Source: Phragmites australis (lineage: Eukaryota; Streptophyta; Magnoliopsida; Poales; Poaceae). From it: a stretch of DNA of 64,000 bases. The first letter of the stretch is position 1, and the number at the start of each line of letters is the position of its first letter. The notes beneath the pieces were generated by a model. That model had not been told where the DNA came from. It made no database searches and saw nothing but the letters and a program-made list of their open reading frames with translations. Below, in pieces: positions 23,495 through 35,360 of this stretch. The position numbers and the translations under genes were made by a program. The stretch lies in contig NC_084942.1 in NCBI RefSeq assembly GCF_958298935.1, forward strand, positions 9,865,501 to 9,929,500. Direction: 5' to 3'.

Positions 23495-23503
23495 CCCTCT
23501 CTG
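23495..23503. repeat. right target-site duplication of MULE-B
   Basis: TCCCTCTCT, identical to 7805-7813. Confidence 0.9.
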
Positions 23504-26487
23504 CTCATGGTCCAGCACGCGCGCGACAATAGGAATCAAGCCCGAATCCGAGTGGACGCGTGGAGGAGATCTTGTGGAAGCTTGACCGAAGGAGTCTTTA
23601 AGCTCTAAGTGTCGGGTTGCCGGTTATCTCCAAGCCGAAGGTAGTCGAACAGAGGAAATTGAGTTCGGATTTAAGCCGCCATCGCTAAAACCCTATGTCG
23701 CGTCGATCTCGAACTCCCTCATCCCCCTGGCCATAAATACCCTACCGTGTCCTTCCTCTTGGAATCCGCAGCATTTTCCCCCGCTTTCCACCAAGGATCC
23801 CCACCGTAGACCTCTACTCGCCCAGTTTTGAATCTTGAAGTCGCCGCCGTCGCTAGCCCACTGCGTTGTTCGCCGTCGCCGTCATGTGCGTAAATAGGTT
23901 CGCCGTGAGCTTCGGAACCTTTTCCTCTGCCCGTCGGAGGACGCCGTGCTGCGCCACATGATTCCAGCGTCTGTCCGATGGAGCGCCGCCATGGAACAGC
24001 TCGTCACCGCCGACTTCACGTCGGAGATTAGCGAGGTAAAGCTACCGCCGTCCGATCCTGTTTATACGGTCGAGATTAGACCAGTCATACCCCTTCGGGT
24101 TAGGTCGATCCGAGCCGTTCGATCTGATATCGACGATCGATATTTGATGAGTCTTAACGGCGTGTTATCGACTACGACACTGTTTCGTCTACCACGTCAC
24201 CGGTCATATCGACTGGCCGTGTCAGCATTCATGCACATGTGGTAGTACCACATCAGCCGTCCGTGCTCACGTGGCATACAAAGTCATCATCGTTTATTCG
24301 ATATATTTATTTTGCGCTTTGATGACGTCATAAATAGCAATGGTGACTCAATATATGTATTTTAATAACCTTAATTCTATTAATGCCTTAAATAATGTTT
24401 TTCTATAGTAAAATAATTCTGAAATTTTGGGATAATTTGGAAAATTAGTTTTAATAGTGTTATTTAATTCTATTTAATGTTTTCATATAGTTTTATAATT
24501 CAAATAAATGTTAATAAATTCCAGAAAAATTCTAGAACATCCCAGAAAATCATAGATGAATCTAGAAAATTATTAAAAAAATCATAATCACATAATTTCA
24601 TTCATAGGTAATCTTTTTATCCTGTTTTAATCTTTCGAAAGCCGTAACTTGTCAATCGTTGCTCTGATTTGACCAGTTCTTTCGCTAGAAAGCATGAAAA
24701 GTACGATCTTATGTGTGATTATGTTTGTTGTGTGATATTTGATTTTTATGTGTTTCTTTATCTCTTATCTTCGCGAGTAGACGCTAAATTTCTGAAGGAG
24801 CTAGAAGGACTTAGAACCAGAATTTTGAAGACCCAACTAAGTATAGTGAAGGCAAGTTATGTTCCTAAACATATTCATCCCAGTTTCTAAAATATTTTGT
24901 TTTAGAAACATGCATGCTAATAATTTGCTAGGAACCCCAGAGTTAGGTTTTACCCTAGTTTTTCTATATCAACCTTGTTGCCATGGTTTAGTTTTGGGTT
25001 ATGGAAGGATAGCTTACGCTTAACATAACTTGGGGATGGTGAACATGGTTCAACTGAATATGATAGTGGTCATATGGAATAATGATAAAAGATGATAATC
25101 TAATTTTTGTAGCAACATGGAATAGTGATTTGAGCAAGTGGCTTGATGAGACTGTTACAAGTTGTATGGTTAGGTTGTGATAGTCTTGCTTAAATCTAAA
25201 GACCAGTTCGTGAAGTGATCTTTCTATGTAAACAATACAACTAAGAGCCTGATATGGGACGGGCCTAGCCGATTACTTTGCATACTCTCGTCATTATGTA
25301 GACCATCCGATTGTGTGGAACGGAAAGGTGTACTTCCAAGGTTTCAATTGGCATAAGATGGAGCTTCTATTGCGGAGGTGTATTCATGCGGTAGTGAAAT
25401 CTTAAAGGGCAGACACGTGCTGAGAGGGGCAGTGTAAAGACTTTGTAGTGATTTCCTGACCACATACCTCGAAATTGTGTAAGTGTTTGATCAGCATGGG
25501 CACAATAGATAATCATGACTTATGGGTAAAATATACAACCTCTATAGAGTGTAAAACTGGTTAATCAGTCATACTCACAGTTACGAGTGGCAAAGAAAAC
25601 CTTACATGTTTAGAACTTGATGGTTTGGTTGGTTTGATCAGTCATAGTGGTGGGAACTATGATTGAGGTGCTTTTCAACATTTGTGGTGGGAACCATGGT
25701 TGAGGTGTTAGAAGGTTAATTACGTCAAGATGATTAGAATCTTTAGGTGGTCGTTTTTTCCTGCTATTCACTTAGTTATTACTTACTTTTCAAATGATTT
25801 ATATAATTATTGTTTTCTGCAAAAGAGCCACATTGCCATATTGTTGTCAAGACTTCATATGCATACTATTCTTCACAACTTGCTGAGTACGACATGTTCA
25901 CACTCTTTGCTATTACCAAATATTCAAAAGGAGAAGGTATCGAAGAGTTCATTGATGATGGTTCATCCTAATATACTTTTTACGTTGGTTTAGTCTGTGG
26001 AGTCATCGTGAAGGATTAGTTACATTGCAGTTTCATTTGGATCTTGTCCCTTAAAGGTCACTTTTGTAAGGGCCCGTTTGTTTCAACTGGAGATTGTGAA
26101 AAGCAGCTTGTAGATTGTGGATTGTAAGAAGCTGAATTGTAAAATCTGGATTGTAAAAGCTGGATTGTGGATTGTTACAATCTGGTGGAAAGCGGATTGC
26201 TGGATTGTTACAATCCAACAATCCAACTTTTCCAACCAGCTGTTTGTTTCAGCTTTTGAATTGTGATCACAATACAACTTTTACAATCCAGTTGTTTGTT
26301 TCACCTTTTGGATTTTGATCATAATCCAGCTTTTACAATCTGAAACAAACAGGGCCTAAGACGTTTAATGACCATCAAGTGTGATATTGTATAAAAATAT
26401 TCATCTACGAAGTCACTATATATTGGGATTGATTCCTGGACCCAGCACATAGATGAGATTGATCATTTTCTTGGACCGATCGCGACA
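23504..26487 (+). mobile_element. 3' part of a long LTR, host of the MULE insertions
   Basis: It shows the same order of parts as the long LTRs elsewhere, here on the plus strand: CCATAAATAC promoter-like box at 23731; GC-rich leader to about 24010; AT-rich intron-like DNA; an exon-like block (24778-24851) ending GAAG|GCAAGT; then text matching the other LTRs (ACCAGTTCGTG near 25202, CTTGCTGAGTACGACATG near 25876). A probable end, GATCGCGACA, lies at 26478-26487. Its 5' part is 7679-7813 plus DNA left of the window. The frame at 23946-24245 is leader sequence, not a gene. Confidence 0.65.
26070..26356. mobile_element. Tourist-like MITE
   Basis: A 287-bp element with inverted ends GGGCCCGTTTGTTTCA and GGCCCTGTTTGTTTCA (the latter as complement of 26341-26356), flanked by TAA on both sides (26067-26069 and 26357-26359). 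The inside is dominated by variants of GGATTGTAAAAGCTGGATTG that can fold back. Three-base TAA duplication and size fit PIF/Harbinger-type MITEs. Confidence 0.82.
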
Positions 26488-26649
26488 GCAACCAGCCATT
26501 CCATTAGCTTTAGAGTGTTCTTTATTTACTTACTAATTGTTTACTAATGTCACATCTTATCAGGTGTCATTAATTTCTGGCATGATAACGCTCATGCCCC
26601 ATGAGAGTGCCACACTAGCATGAGCACCCGTTGTGCTCATGTGCTAACT

Positions 26650-27190
26650 GAGCCCGGATGTCGACGCCTTTCGATGTGGAGACTTTTCATAGGAGGTTCT
26701 TCAGGTGTCTAGGAATTGACCCCGATTTCATGATACGTTCCTTTTTTCCACTCTTTTCGCACCCACCAATTCTAAATTGTGAACAATACTCCTAACGACA
26801 CATTTATCAACTTCACCCTTGTTGCTTCAAGGAATGGATTAGTGTGTTGAGGCCGCCTTTCAATGGGGAATGGATCAGAGGGGCCAAAACCAAACGAATG
26901 TACGAGATCAGGATGGAGGAAGCACGCTGGCAATAGGAGGCACGTCATGAGTGCCAATAAGAACGTCAGTAGCAAGAACAGGAACACAAGCGTTAGGCTG
27001 AAGAGCCTCAAAGGCAGGAGGAGGAATGTCGCCTCTGGGATGACATTTTCAGAAGGTAGGAGGCCGAACTATAGAGGCATGAAAAACTACTTCAGAGGTG
27101 TCAAACTCTCTTACATTGCTAGGAAGAAGAGGAGCGTGAAGCGGCATGTGAGAAAGGGGGAAAATATTCCCAATCCACGTAGTAGAATCC
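26650..27190 (+). pseudogene. third GRF-type zinc-finger/coiled-coil gene relic
   Basis: A first part near 26653-26735 reads RCGD and, after a one-base shift, RRFFRCLGIDPDF, the GRF signature. A second part in the frame starting TGG ATC AGA (26872) reads WIRGAKTKRMYEIRMEEARW and then a Glu/Gln/Arg-rich helix to about 27170. That frame has seven stops (six TAG, one TAA), each one C-to-T change from CAG or CAA. The overlapping open frame 26863-27198 is in the wrong phase and is not the protein. It resembles the coiled coil of GRF gene 2. Beyond it, 27380-27470 has palindromic repeats like those ending MULE-B. Confidence 0.6.
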
Positions 27191-27379
27191 ATGTTTAATC
27201 CTTGATATTGTAATATTTACAACCATGTATTGTGAACTTTGTATTAATCGTAGACTTTTAACTTCACAAATAAAATTGTCAGCTTCTACCCTTCTTGTTT
27301 GATTAATCCACCTTTTAAAATATCTCAAAAACAATAAATTCTAAAAAAATCACAAAATTCTATTTTAAAAAAACAAATA

Positions 27380-27600
27380 TAGGTACATGTCGCCTCTTTG
27401 ATGGGCAACAGGAATGTGTCGCCATTTCATTGGACGACATGTCCTGTCGCCCTTTCAACAAGCGATCACAGAGGAGTTTTGTTGAAACCCGTCTGTGTGA
27501 AGTTAGAATCATAGACGGTTTTTGTTTAAACCCTTCTGTGTTAATTGTCACAGATAGAGTTTTTAAAAACCCATCTTTGTTACCCTTTCACCCCTATATG
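27380..27600. repeat. palindromic subterminal-like repeats
   Basis: TGTCGCC-TTTGATGGGCAACA, TGTCGCCATTTCATTGGACGACA and TGTCGCCCTTTCAACAAGCGA are diverged relatives of the MULE palindromes. They are followed by three copies of a TTT-GTTTAAACCCGTCTGTG-type word (27480-27580). This may be the end of another transposon; no tip or target duplication was found. Confidence 0.45.
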
Positions 27601-27982
27601 TAAAGTTGCTTTGCTTATAGGGGGGGGGAGGGTCACACAGATACACACTTCATGATTCACAAATTAAATAACACATAGACACATTCTTCAGAACATCGAT
27701 CATTATTCATAACATCAATCACACATTGTTCAGAACACAAAACACATGCATTTACATATCGCAAAGGTTAATAACATGACACAGATGCACATCACACATT
27801 GTTAAGAATACATAAACCTAGCAAGCTAAACACAATCCCTAGCTATACAACATTGGTCCATCGACGCCGTCTTCCAAAAAGATGAAATGATTGACATCAT
27901 GGCGATGCCATCTTCAAGAAATATGAAAAGTGATCGACGAACTTGGGTCAATCGGCATCGTCTTCCAAAAAGATGAGATACA

Positions 27983-28311
27983 TCATCTCAGCCTCCTGCA
28001 TTTTAGCACAACGTCAACCCAAGCATCATCTTCAATGAGCGGCTCGCAGTCATCCGGATTTAGCTGCACCTTTACTAGCTCATGCAAGAGCCAGAACCAG
28101 ACTGCATTGTTGCCAAACCACCAGCCATAGTACAGCAAGAAATATGCATTGAAGCTTGTCTTGCAGCCAATGAAAATGTCTCCATTGTGACGAATAGCAA
28201 TAGAAAAATTTCAACCCGGAAGAACTGAATGGAGAATGCGGTTCACAGCATACACAGGGTCCATGGAGGGACAATCCCATCCTGCCACCTCATGATTGAT
28301 GTGAACTGCGT
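27983..28311 (-). pseudogene. unrecognised coding remnant
   Basis: A minus-strand frame of about 109 codons is open except for one TGA near 28216. It has strong protein-like composition: NHEVAGWDCPSMDPVYAVNR, IAIRHNGDIFIGCKTSFNAY, YYGWWFGNNAVWFWLLHELV, and a C-terminus LNPDDCEPLIEDDAWVDVVL ending at a TGA at 27983. The Trp-rich stretch and acidic end look like a real folded protein. I do not recognise the family. It lies just upstream of an LTR start (28344) and could be a captured gene fragment or an internal retroelement gene. Confidence 0.4.
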
Positions 28312-29440
28312 CATTGTAGATCTACGATGGAAACAAGGCTTTGTGTAACACCCTACTTTCCAGGATTTTACAGCTTTTTAAAATTTTCAAACTTTAGTGA
28401 GTAGCTTCACCAGTAGAATAGGTTTAAAACCTATTATCATAAACAATCAATCAATATAGGTTATTATTTTGTGTACATTGCATGCTGAGTTTTGCTAGGA
28501 GTCAGGTAAATGCATTAGAGTTTTTTTTCTTTTTCTTCCTCTTTGGTGTTTTGTGTGAAAAAGATTTTGAAAAGGTTTTTACAAAACTATATAGTAAATT
28601 AGTTAAGCATCTTAATGGTTGGAATTCCAAATCCTCAAATTCATCATCTATTCAATCCTTGATCATACCTGATCCTTCTCTAGTTCAATTCAAATCTTAT
28701 CCAAATTCTTGTTTAAATCTAATCCCTCCTCTTTGTCAAATTCTACCCAAATTCAAATTCAAATTCCTTATCTACTACCATTCTTGTTCAACCTCATCTT
28801 TTGGTTTCTCTCGAATTCACTCCAAGCTCAATTCAAATTCAAACCCTATTCAAATTTCTCTGCAAAAGTTTCTTTTCTAAAATCCTAGATATGCCTAAGG
28901 TGCCATTAGACCCAATCCTATCCAAGCCCAAGCTCTTGGCCGGCACACAAGTCATTTAGGAGGCCCAACACAAAGGATGCACAAAATCTATGGACATTCG
29001 CGGAGCCCTGAACAGTCTCATCTTCCCATGCAGTTATGGAGTTCAAGACGGCCTCAAATGTAAATCTTGACAATATCAAAGTTGTAGGACTCGTCGAGTG
29101 CTTCATTTTGAACCTATGGAAGTCTCCTTTTGGATAACGGAGCTAGGAGTTATGACCCCTGAAATTAGCGCTACGTAGATAAGTCTCAATTCAAACAGTT
29201 TATCTTGTGACGCATTTGTGGAAATCAAAATTGTGTTTTCAGAAGTTCCAAGGAACACAAAACTTGTAGATCTTTTTGAGTAATACAATTTAGAGTTCAG
29301 AAACGTCCAATTTGGAGTCTGGACGGTGGAGATATCGTCCTCAGAATAAGGAGCTGCAAAAAAAGAAATCCTAACTGACTCGAACTCGAACTCGATTCGT
29401 GTCCGACTTGGACTCCACCTCAACCAGCCGCCTCTAGCCC

Positions 29441-29448
29441 TATAAATA
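29441..29448 (+). promoter_or_regulatory. LTR TATA box
   Basis: TATAAATA lies in GCCCTATAAATAGG, about 1.1 kb from the LTR start. The same block occurs inverted at 59957-59964. Confidence 0.6.
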
Positions 29449-31020
29449 GGTGTTGAATGTCCTGCCCTACTCCCTCTCTATCCCTCCAAGCCCTTGCCGC
29501 CACAGCAGCCCTACCCATGCACCGCCGTTTGTCGATGTCACTGCCCGTGATGCGCTATATCATCATCTTTGTGAATCCTCCTTCCCCGATCGTCAAAGCA
29601 AGGTGAGGACCCCTCCTTATCCTTCTTTGCCCCTGTCTTACCATCATAGTAAGTCCCTAGCCAAGTCCTAACCTTAGCCAAAGCACGATCTACGCCACCA
29701 TGATCGTCGCCGTCGCAGATAGCCATGCCATCACCGATTGGCATCGACTTCCTGGCTGACCAAAGGTCAAATTGCAATTCCCTTTCACCAGAGCATGACC
29801 CATGATGTTTCTCACATCCTCACAAACCGGGTTGTCTAGTAGAGCAGCCAACCACCGGCATCAAGGTCGACATGCCTGCTGTCTGGTTTCTGGACGCGTT
29901 CTGTGCACGCACCGAATTTGCTATCGCGTTCCCATCAATCTAGAAGTCATATGGATGTGCCATTTGCGTCATGACATGTCCCAGGAGTCTTCTACATGAC
30001 CCTATGTTCCCTTGACTGGTTGCGCAGCGACACATCCAGAACGTGGTTGCCAATCGTAGCATGCCGCAACCATCACCCATCCCATCTTTGTTGATCAATC
30101 TTCCTCTCAGTGGATGATCTTTCCAAATCCGTGCTATAGCATTGTGTTCCAGGATATATGAATGTCTCTGTTCAAACAGTTTCTCAAATTTCATATTCAA
30201 TCTCTGGAAACGCATGCATTTTCATCGCTGTATCTAGATGCAGCCATGGTTAAATCTGAGGGCAGTCATCGCTATTTTGCCACTACCTCGGATGATCCCT
30301 TCTAAAAGCGACCATACCTTTGAGTTAGCATTTCCACGTTCTACGCTATGTTTCCCTCGTTTTGCTGAAACACCACTGAAGCCCAACATCAATGTCAGAG
30401 GCCACGTGCCCGATCGCCATCTCCGACATAACCCGAGCCGTCGCCGATACGCAGGGTCACCAGCAGTATCCTTAACCCAGAAGCGCAATCTTCAGCCATT
30501 TGGTCCATCATGGGCAGTTGAGGCTAGACCTCAGCTCACCTCTTCTTTAATCCAATACGATGCTTGCATGGCATACCAAGTCAGCACCACATCATCCTCT
30601 TTAACCTAGTCTGTGAAGTCTAGTCAGCCCTATACCTCTTGAACCTTGCACAATGATGTTGTCAAGTCTAACACAATGATTGCGCAATTAACCTTTTCCT
30701 ATAGGAAGATAACATCGGGAAATCAGTCTTTCCTTTTCAGCCTAATCTATCTTCCGAAAGCCATTATCTTTCATCCTAACTCCGACTTAGGCGATTCTTG
30801 CATCTAAATTTCTTCTCTAAAATGATACCCATCCAACCATAGTGTTTTTAAAGTGATTTGATTATGTTCGGTATGCTGTTCTTAGTGTTTTCCTTTGTGT
30901 TGTTTGTTGGTAGTTTTTGCTATTAATCAATGTTCCGAAGGAGCTAGAAGGACTTTAAGACCAAGACTTTTCTGAAGACCCAACTGAGTCGAGTGAAGGC
31001 AAGTTGTGTTCTTGATCATT

Positions 31021-31312
31021 TTTATCCCAGTTTTACAAATCTGTGGATATTCGCGGAGCCCTGGATAGCCTCATCTTCCCATGCTATTTCAGAGTTCAAG
31101 ACGGCCTCAAATACAAACCTTGACAACACCAAAGTTGTAGGACTTGTCGGGAGCTTCGATTTGAACCTATGGAAGTCCTCTTTTGGATAATGGAGCTAGA
31201 AGTTATGGCCCACTAAATCAGTGCTGCGTAGATAAATCTCAGTTCAAACAGTTTATCTTGTGACGCATTTTTGAAAATCAAAATGGCATTTTCAGAAGTT
31301 CCAATGAAAATA
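31021..31312 (+). repeat. direct repeat of 28975-29265
   Basis: Both copies run from TATTCGCGGAGCCCTG-type sequence through GACGGCCTCAAAT, AAAGTTGTAGGACT and GTTTATCTTGTGACGCATTT. They differ by roughly one base in nine by eye, so the duplication is old or was formed from two related LTRs. Confidence 0.8.
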
Positions 31313-31577
31313 AACACGATCCAACAACCACGATCGTCCTCTTGATAAGTTTAAGAATACATTACACTTAGAGGCATAATATAACTAATTAATAATCTTA
31401 TTATCCACGAATAAAAAGCTATGCCCTATTACATGGTTATCAGCTCCAACTAGATTAGAACCACTCGCCATATGGAGCTCTAGCAAAATCCTCAGGAAAT
31501 TCATCCAAAAGATGAGCTTGAGGAGATCACGTGTCATCAAGAGCACTTGGGTGCGTAAGATGTTGCAACTCGCCTAA

Positions 31578-32267
31578 CTACATTTCTCTCATGACATCTG
31601 AACTATAAAAATGGGGCACATGCAATCCATTGGATGCTCTCGCACCTTGGCCACGGGGACGAGGTACTAGTGTTCCTAGCACCACTGGAAAGCAGTGAGA
31701 CTGAGGTGCCCTCCCATATGGCTTTATATGGCCCTCTCCATACAATACCTTGCGGTTAACCAATCTACGGCGCACTTGCAATTCCAACACATGTTGTAGT
31801 CGGTTGTAGCGCCTTCGCGTGTCCTACAGTTCCGCCACGACGCAACGGTATGATTGGTCTAAGGAATGAACCAACTCTACCATGTGGTGCTCACTTAATG
31901 GGGCTGCGTCCAGAACATCCTCAAAGGTGTTGATGTTGTTGCCTCCTCGAAAGGGAAAATGGATGAATGGCCATCCATTCAATACGAGTAACTCGTCGCG
32001 AAGCGCGGTCATTGCCTTGTATGCCACAGCTTGAATCGCCATCTCTTCTGAAGTTTCAGCTACTTCAAAATAGTGAGGGTTGGCTCCGTCTTCAATGATA
32101 CGTGCTCGGATGTCCACAGTCAGCAAGTGTCGGGTCCAATTCCTTAAGCATGCACCATATACTCGAGCGCAAAGATGAAATTTGCGTGCCAAAGTATCTC
32201 GCGGAGGAGTGCTGGGAAATCCTCCAAACTCTTGGCACAAGTAGCCATCACCATGGTAAAAGTGGCC
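31578..32267 (-). pseudogene. retroelement-encoded protein of unknown function
   Basis: The minus-strand exon begins after the acceptor CTTAAG at about 32267 and reads GHFYHGDGYLCQEFGGFPS, then ARKFHLCARVYGACLRNWTR, YFEVAETSEEMAIQAVAYKA and HHMVELVHSLDQSYRCVVAE. A TAG at 31824 interrupts a frame that continues (LQHVLELQVRRRLVNRK) to 31578. From memory, similar proteins are common in grass genomes in non-autonomous LTR elements and are usually called hypothetical. The long LTR and primer site lie upstream on the same strand, which fits an internal gene joined to a leader by splicing. The function is not known to me. Confidence 0.55.
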
Positions 32268-32478
32268 ATCCTTAAGTAATGAAACAACAAGGAGAGTTAG
32301 AAATCCATTTAATTACCTACGGCATGAAGCAGTAAGGGAAGACATAGCTCTAGGATGAGGGAAGGAATAAATTAAGCAACCAATATTAATTTCAAACTTT
32401 TACTTCAATTGACGGTTCATAGCAGGGTTGCCAAATTTAATCTACCCGCCCGTTATGGACACTAGGGTCACTCAGTTG

Positions 32479-32496
32479 AACCTTGTTCTGATGCCA
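32479..32496 (-). other. primer-binding site, initiator-Met tRNA type
   Basis: On the minus strand TGGCATCAGAACAAGGTT resembles the usual TGGTATCAGAGC-type primer site complementary to initiator methionine tRNA. It lies just after the presumed LTR end and just before the internal gene. Confidence 0.6.
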
Positions 32497-35290
32497 CGCC
32501 TATGAGAGCTGTCCAAATCACCATCAGCTTAATCAAGCGTGCCAACTGGCTATAAAGATAAGAGCTAGGACGCGCCTGTCCACCTACGTGTCATGTGCTA
32601 ACACACATCTAAACAGCCCATCGCACCACAATTCGATCGAAATGAAAGCAATTCCAGTATTCCCGGTACATGCCTGCCAGAATCACACATGTACATTTAC
32701 ATACGTTCACCATGATAAGAGACAATAAGTGTAACATTATATTACAATATGGTTCAACATAGGTTCTCAGAGTTGCTTTACAACATGGTTCAACATAGGT
32801 TATCAAAGTAAAAGCAACCAGTATCAAGTTATCCACGAACTTGATCCAAAACGAAGACTAGAAACTATATTACAACAAGTTCGTTCTAGTACATTGTTCA
32901 TCTAGATATGCAGCGGAAAAATATGAACAACAAAAGAAGCCAATGATGCTTTTTCCCTTAACATCGCTGGTTTAGTCTCGTGTCGCTTGGCTTTACTCTT
33001 GCCCATCGCCGACATCGGCGGGATAAAAAGTAACCAAACACCGGGTCATCCTCACATGCAACAAAAACTCAACAATAGCACAGTGAGTACAAATGTACTC
33101 GCAAGACTTACACATATGGGTATATATATTCCCGACTCAAAGGATAATGCATTTGGTTGTGACAAGGAAACTAAGGCATAAGCTAACATATTTGCTTAAA
33201 TGCAATTTTCATCACCTTAATGTGTAAGGACCTAAATATGAAGAGTTAGGCGACTTAATTGACATGACCCACTTTTTCCCAAATCCTACCCATAGCTTAA
33301 TGAATAACCTTAACCAAATGACCAACTCGAAGGAATCATATCAACCTTCACCACTTGTGCCCATCCCCAATGAGCATGACCAACATCTCAAGAACATCAC
33401 GTGACTCTATGACGAAGTGTCAGGATACCAAGTATGCTCATGATTGAGAGCACGACAATTTAAATTGTTCTTACAACCTTGCAGAAGGGTACATCTTTAC
33501 CCATACAATACGAGTCCATACTCTCAGCCCTCGTGACAACCTTTCTCATATGTGCTGCATCAGACCAGCCCGTGCCTATGCTACCGAGGATACCTAGTTT
33601 CCGTCGGGGCTCTTCCCCGTTGGACACCCCTAGGGTCCTCACCGCTCCAATATAAACTTCTCCATCTCATCATTTTTCTCGACACCCTATAGGGCTATAG
33701 TTAGTTGATGCACACAACATACGATATTCAGCTCATCTGTTCCATGTATGGATATATGGTATGTACGGTAAGTTTTGGGCACATGCAAACATCGGTATGG
33801 TCATTAATCAGCTTTAGCGGGACTACGACATCGGAGACTCCTTTCTCATATGTCCCTACCACCCGCTCAAGTCTCGTAACCAACACACTTACCACATTGA
33901 CTTAACCATCATCGTAGAGTTTATAATACAAGTCCTATAACTCGCGAATGATGACGACATCCACCACTCGACTTCTACCAATATGCTAAGCATTTATCGA
34001 ACACTAGACTTGATTCTAATCATTACTCATGGTTACAAGGATACGGTAACATCAATCATAAGGTATGTAATGCAACAATATCGGATGTACCCACTTAACC
34101 TTCATAACTTGAAACTTACTTAATTCAACTAACCCATATAATAATAGCAAGTTCATACATAACTACTGTAAAATAAGGGTGCAATATGATAGATGCTTGC
34201 CTTGGTTTTTGGTGCTTTGTTCGCATACAACTCCGGTTCAATGTCGGCTTTGACTTCTTGAACCGTCAACACGTCACTCTCTAATCGATGGAATAATACA
34301 TCGAATAAATAAAAGAACAAGTAGAGATATGCTTTATGATGCAAGATCGTGAACGAGATGCAACATGACATGTCATGAAAACATTTACAAAAGAACGCTA
34401 ATCGATTGGGCTAGAAAATGTTTAAACATTGCATGCGGTAACATAAGCTCAGTGGGTACTGAATGACTAGTGGTCAGGCCAGGTAGGGTGGTGGTCAAAC
34501 TGTGGGAGTCAAACAGAGAATGAAATGGTACTGAGCAAACCTAGCAGTCAGACCAGCCAAATGGCGATCTGACTCCTGACTATGGAGTCTGACTCGAAGT
34601 CTAACCGGCTAAGTCTCATCCCGGTAGCCGAGGTGGCGGTCAAACCGCTAGCCCTGGCCGACAGCACCTCGGTGTGGTCGCCGGCAATGCCTTCGACCAA
34701 GAGTGGTACCAAAACGCTCTACAAAGCTAGGGGAGTTCACTTTCGGTGATTTAGGCGACATGCACGGGGCCAAACTCGAGGACCCAATGGATGACATCCA
34801 TGGCTAAGGGTGGATCTTGAGTCTACACTAATGGGGATCGATTCGAGCTCGGGGATGATGGGGAAAATGGTAGGTGAAGTCTTAACTTTGTGGGGAAGCT
34901 ATCTAGAGGGTTGGCCAACTTCAGGGAAGTTTCGATTCGAAGATCAAGTTTCAGGGTTGTGGTCGGCCTTGATGTGGAAGAAGATGCAGGGAAACTTCTC
35001 TAGCGAGGAAGATGGCGAGAAGGAGCTCAGGGAAGCCTTCTTTGTCGATCTCCGACTGTCGTGGTAGTTGAGATGGTTGCCTTCTCTCTCTCAGTTTTGA
35101 TGGAGGATGAAGTGAGTGAGGGAGAGAGAGTGAGAGGGGGTCTTATTTGGCGCCTCTAAGGTCTGCCAGTAAGACAGTGAGCTAAGCCCACATACAGAAA
35201 GAACTATTTTTTTTCTCCATTTCTTCCAATTCTTTTTCTTATCCTTCTTAATGATTTTAGGCCATCTAAACTGCTTTCCAACAATTCCCA

Positions 35291-35356
<66 letters not shown>

Positions 35357-35360
35357 GGAA
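32497..35360 (-). mobile_element. long LTR upstream of the retroelement gene
   Basis: It is assigned from its order of parts on the minus strand: AT microsatellite near the promoter (35293-35354); CT-rich leader (35060-35160); GC-rich segment 34600-35050; exon-like block (34201-34280) preceded by ATTAG and ending CAAG|GCAAGC; GTGAGTACAAATGTACTCGC-type text near 33083; then the primer site. The outer limit is not resolved. The frame at 34810-35067 is leader sequence. Family relation to the other long LTRs rests on shared order, not on close similarity. Confidence 0.5.
35293..35354. repeat. (TA)n microsatellite
   Basis: About 31 uninterrupted TA units. Confidence 0.97.

Larger units (their letters stand above)
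28344..31315 (+). mobile_element. truncated or rearranged long LTR
   Basis: It starts TGTAACACCC at 28344. TATAAATA at 29441-29448 is followed by a leader (29450-30600) with introns or insertions, then the exon-like block ending GAAG|GCAAGT at 30998. Instead of the usual U5 it then runs into a second copy of 28975-29265 (31021-31312) and stops. 28344 to about 30550 resembles the complement of 58940-61045. No matching end or target duplication was found, so this is a recombined or truncated copy. Confidence 0.7.

Noticed and set aside
26863..27198. 111-codon basic ORF
   Set aside because: It is an out-of-phase shadow of the GRF/coiled-coil relic; the frame with stops has the expected Glu/Gln-rich composition.
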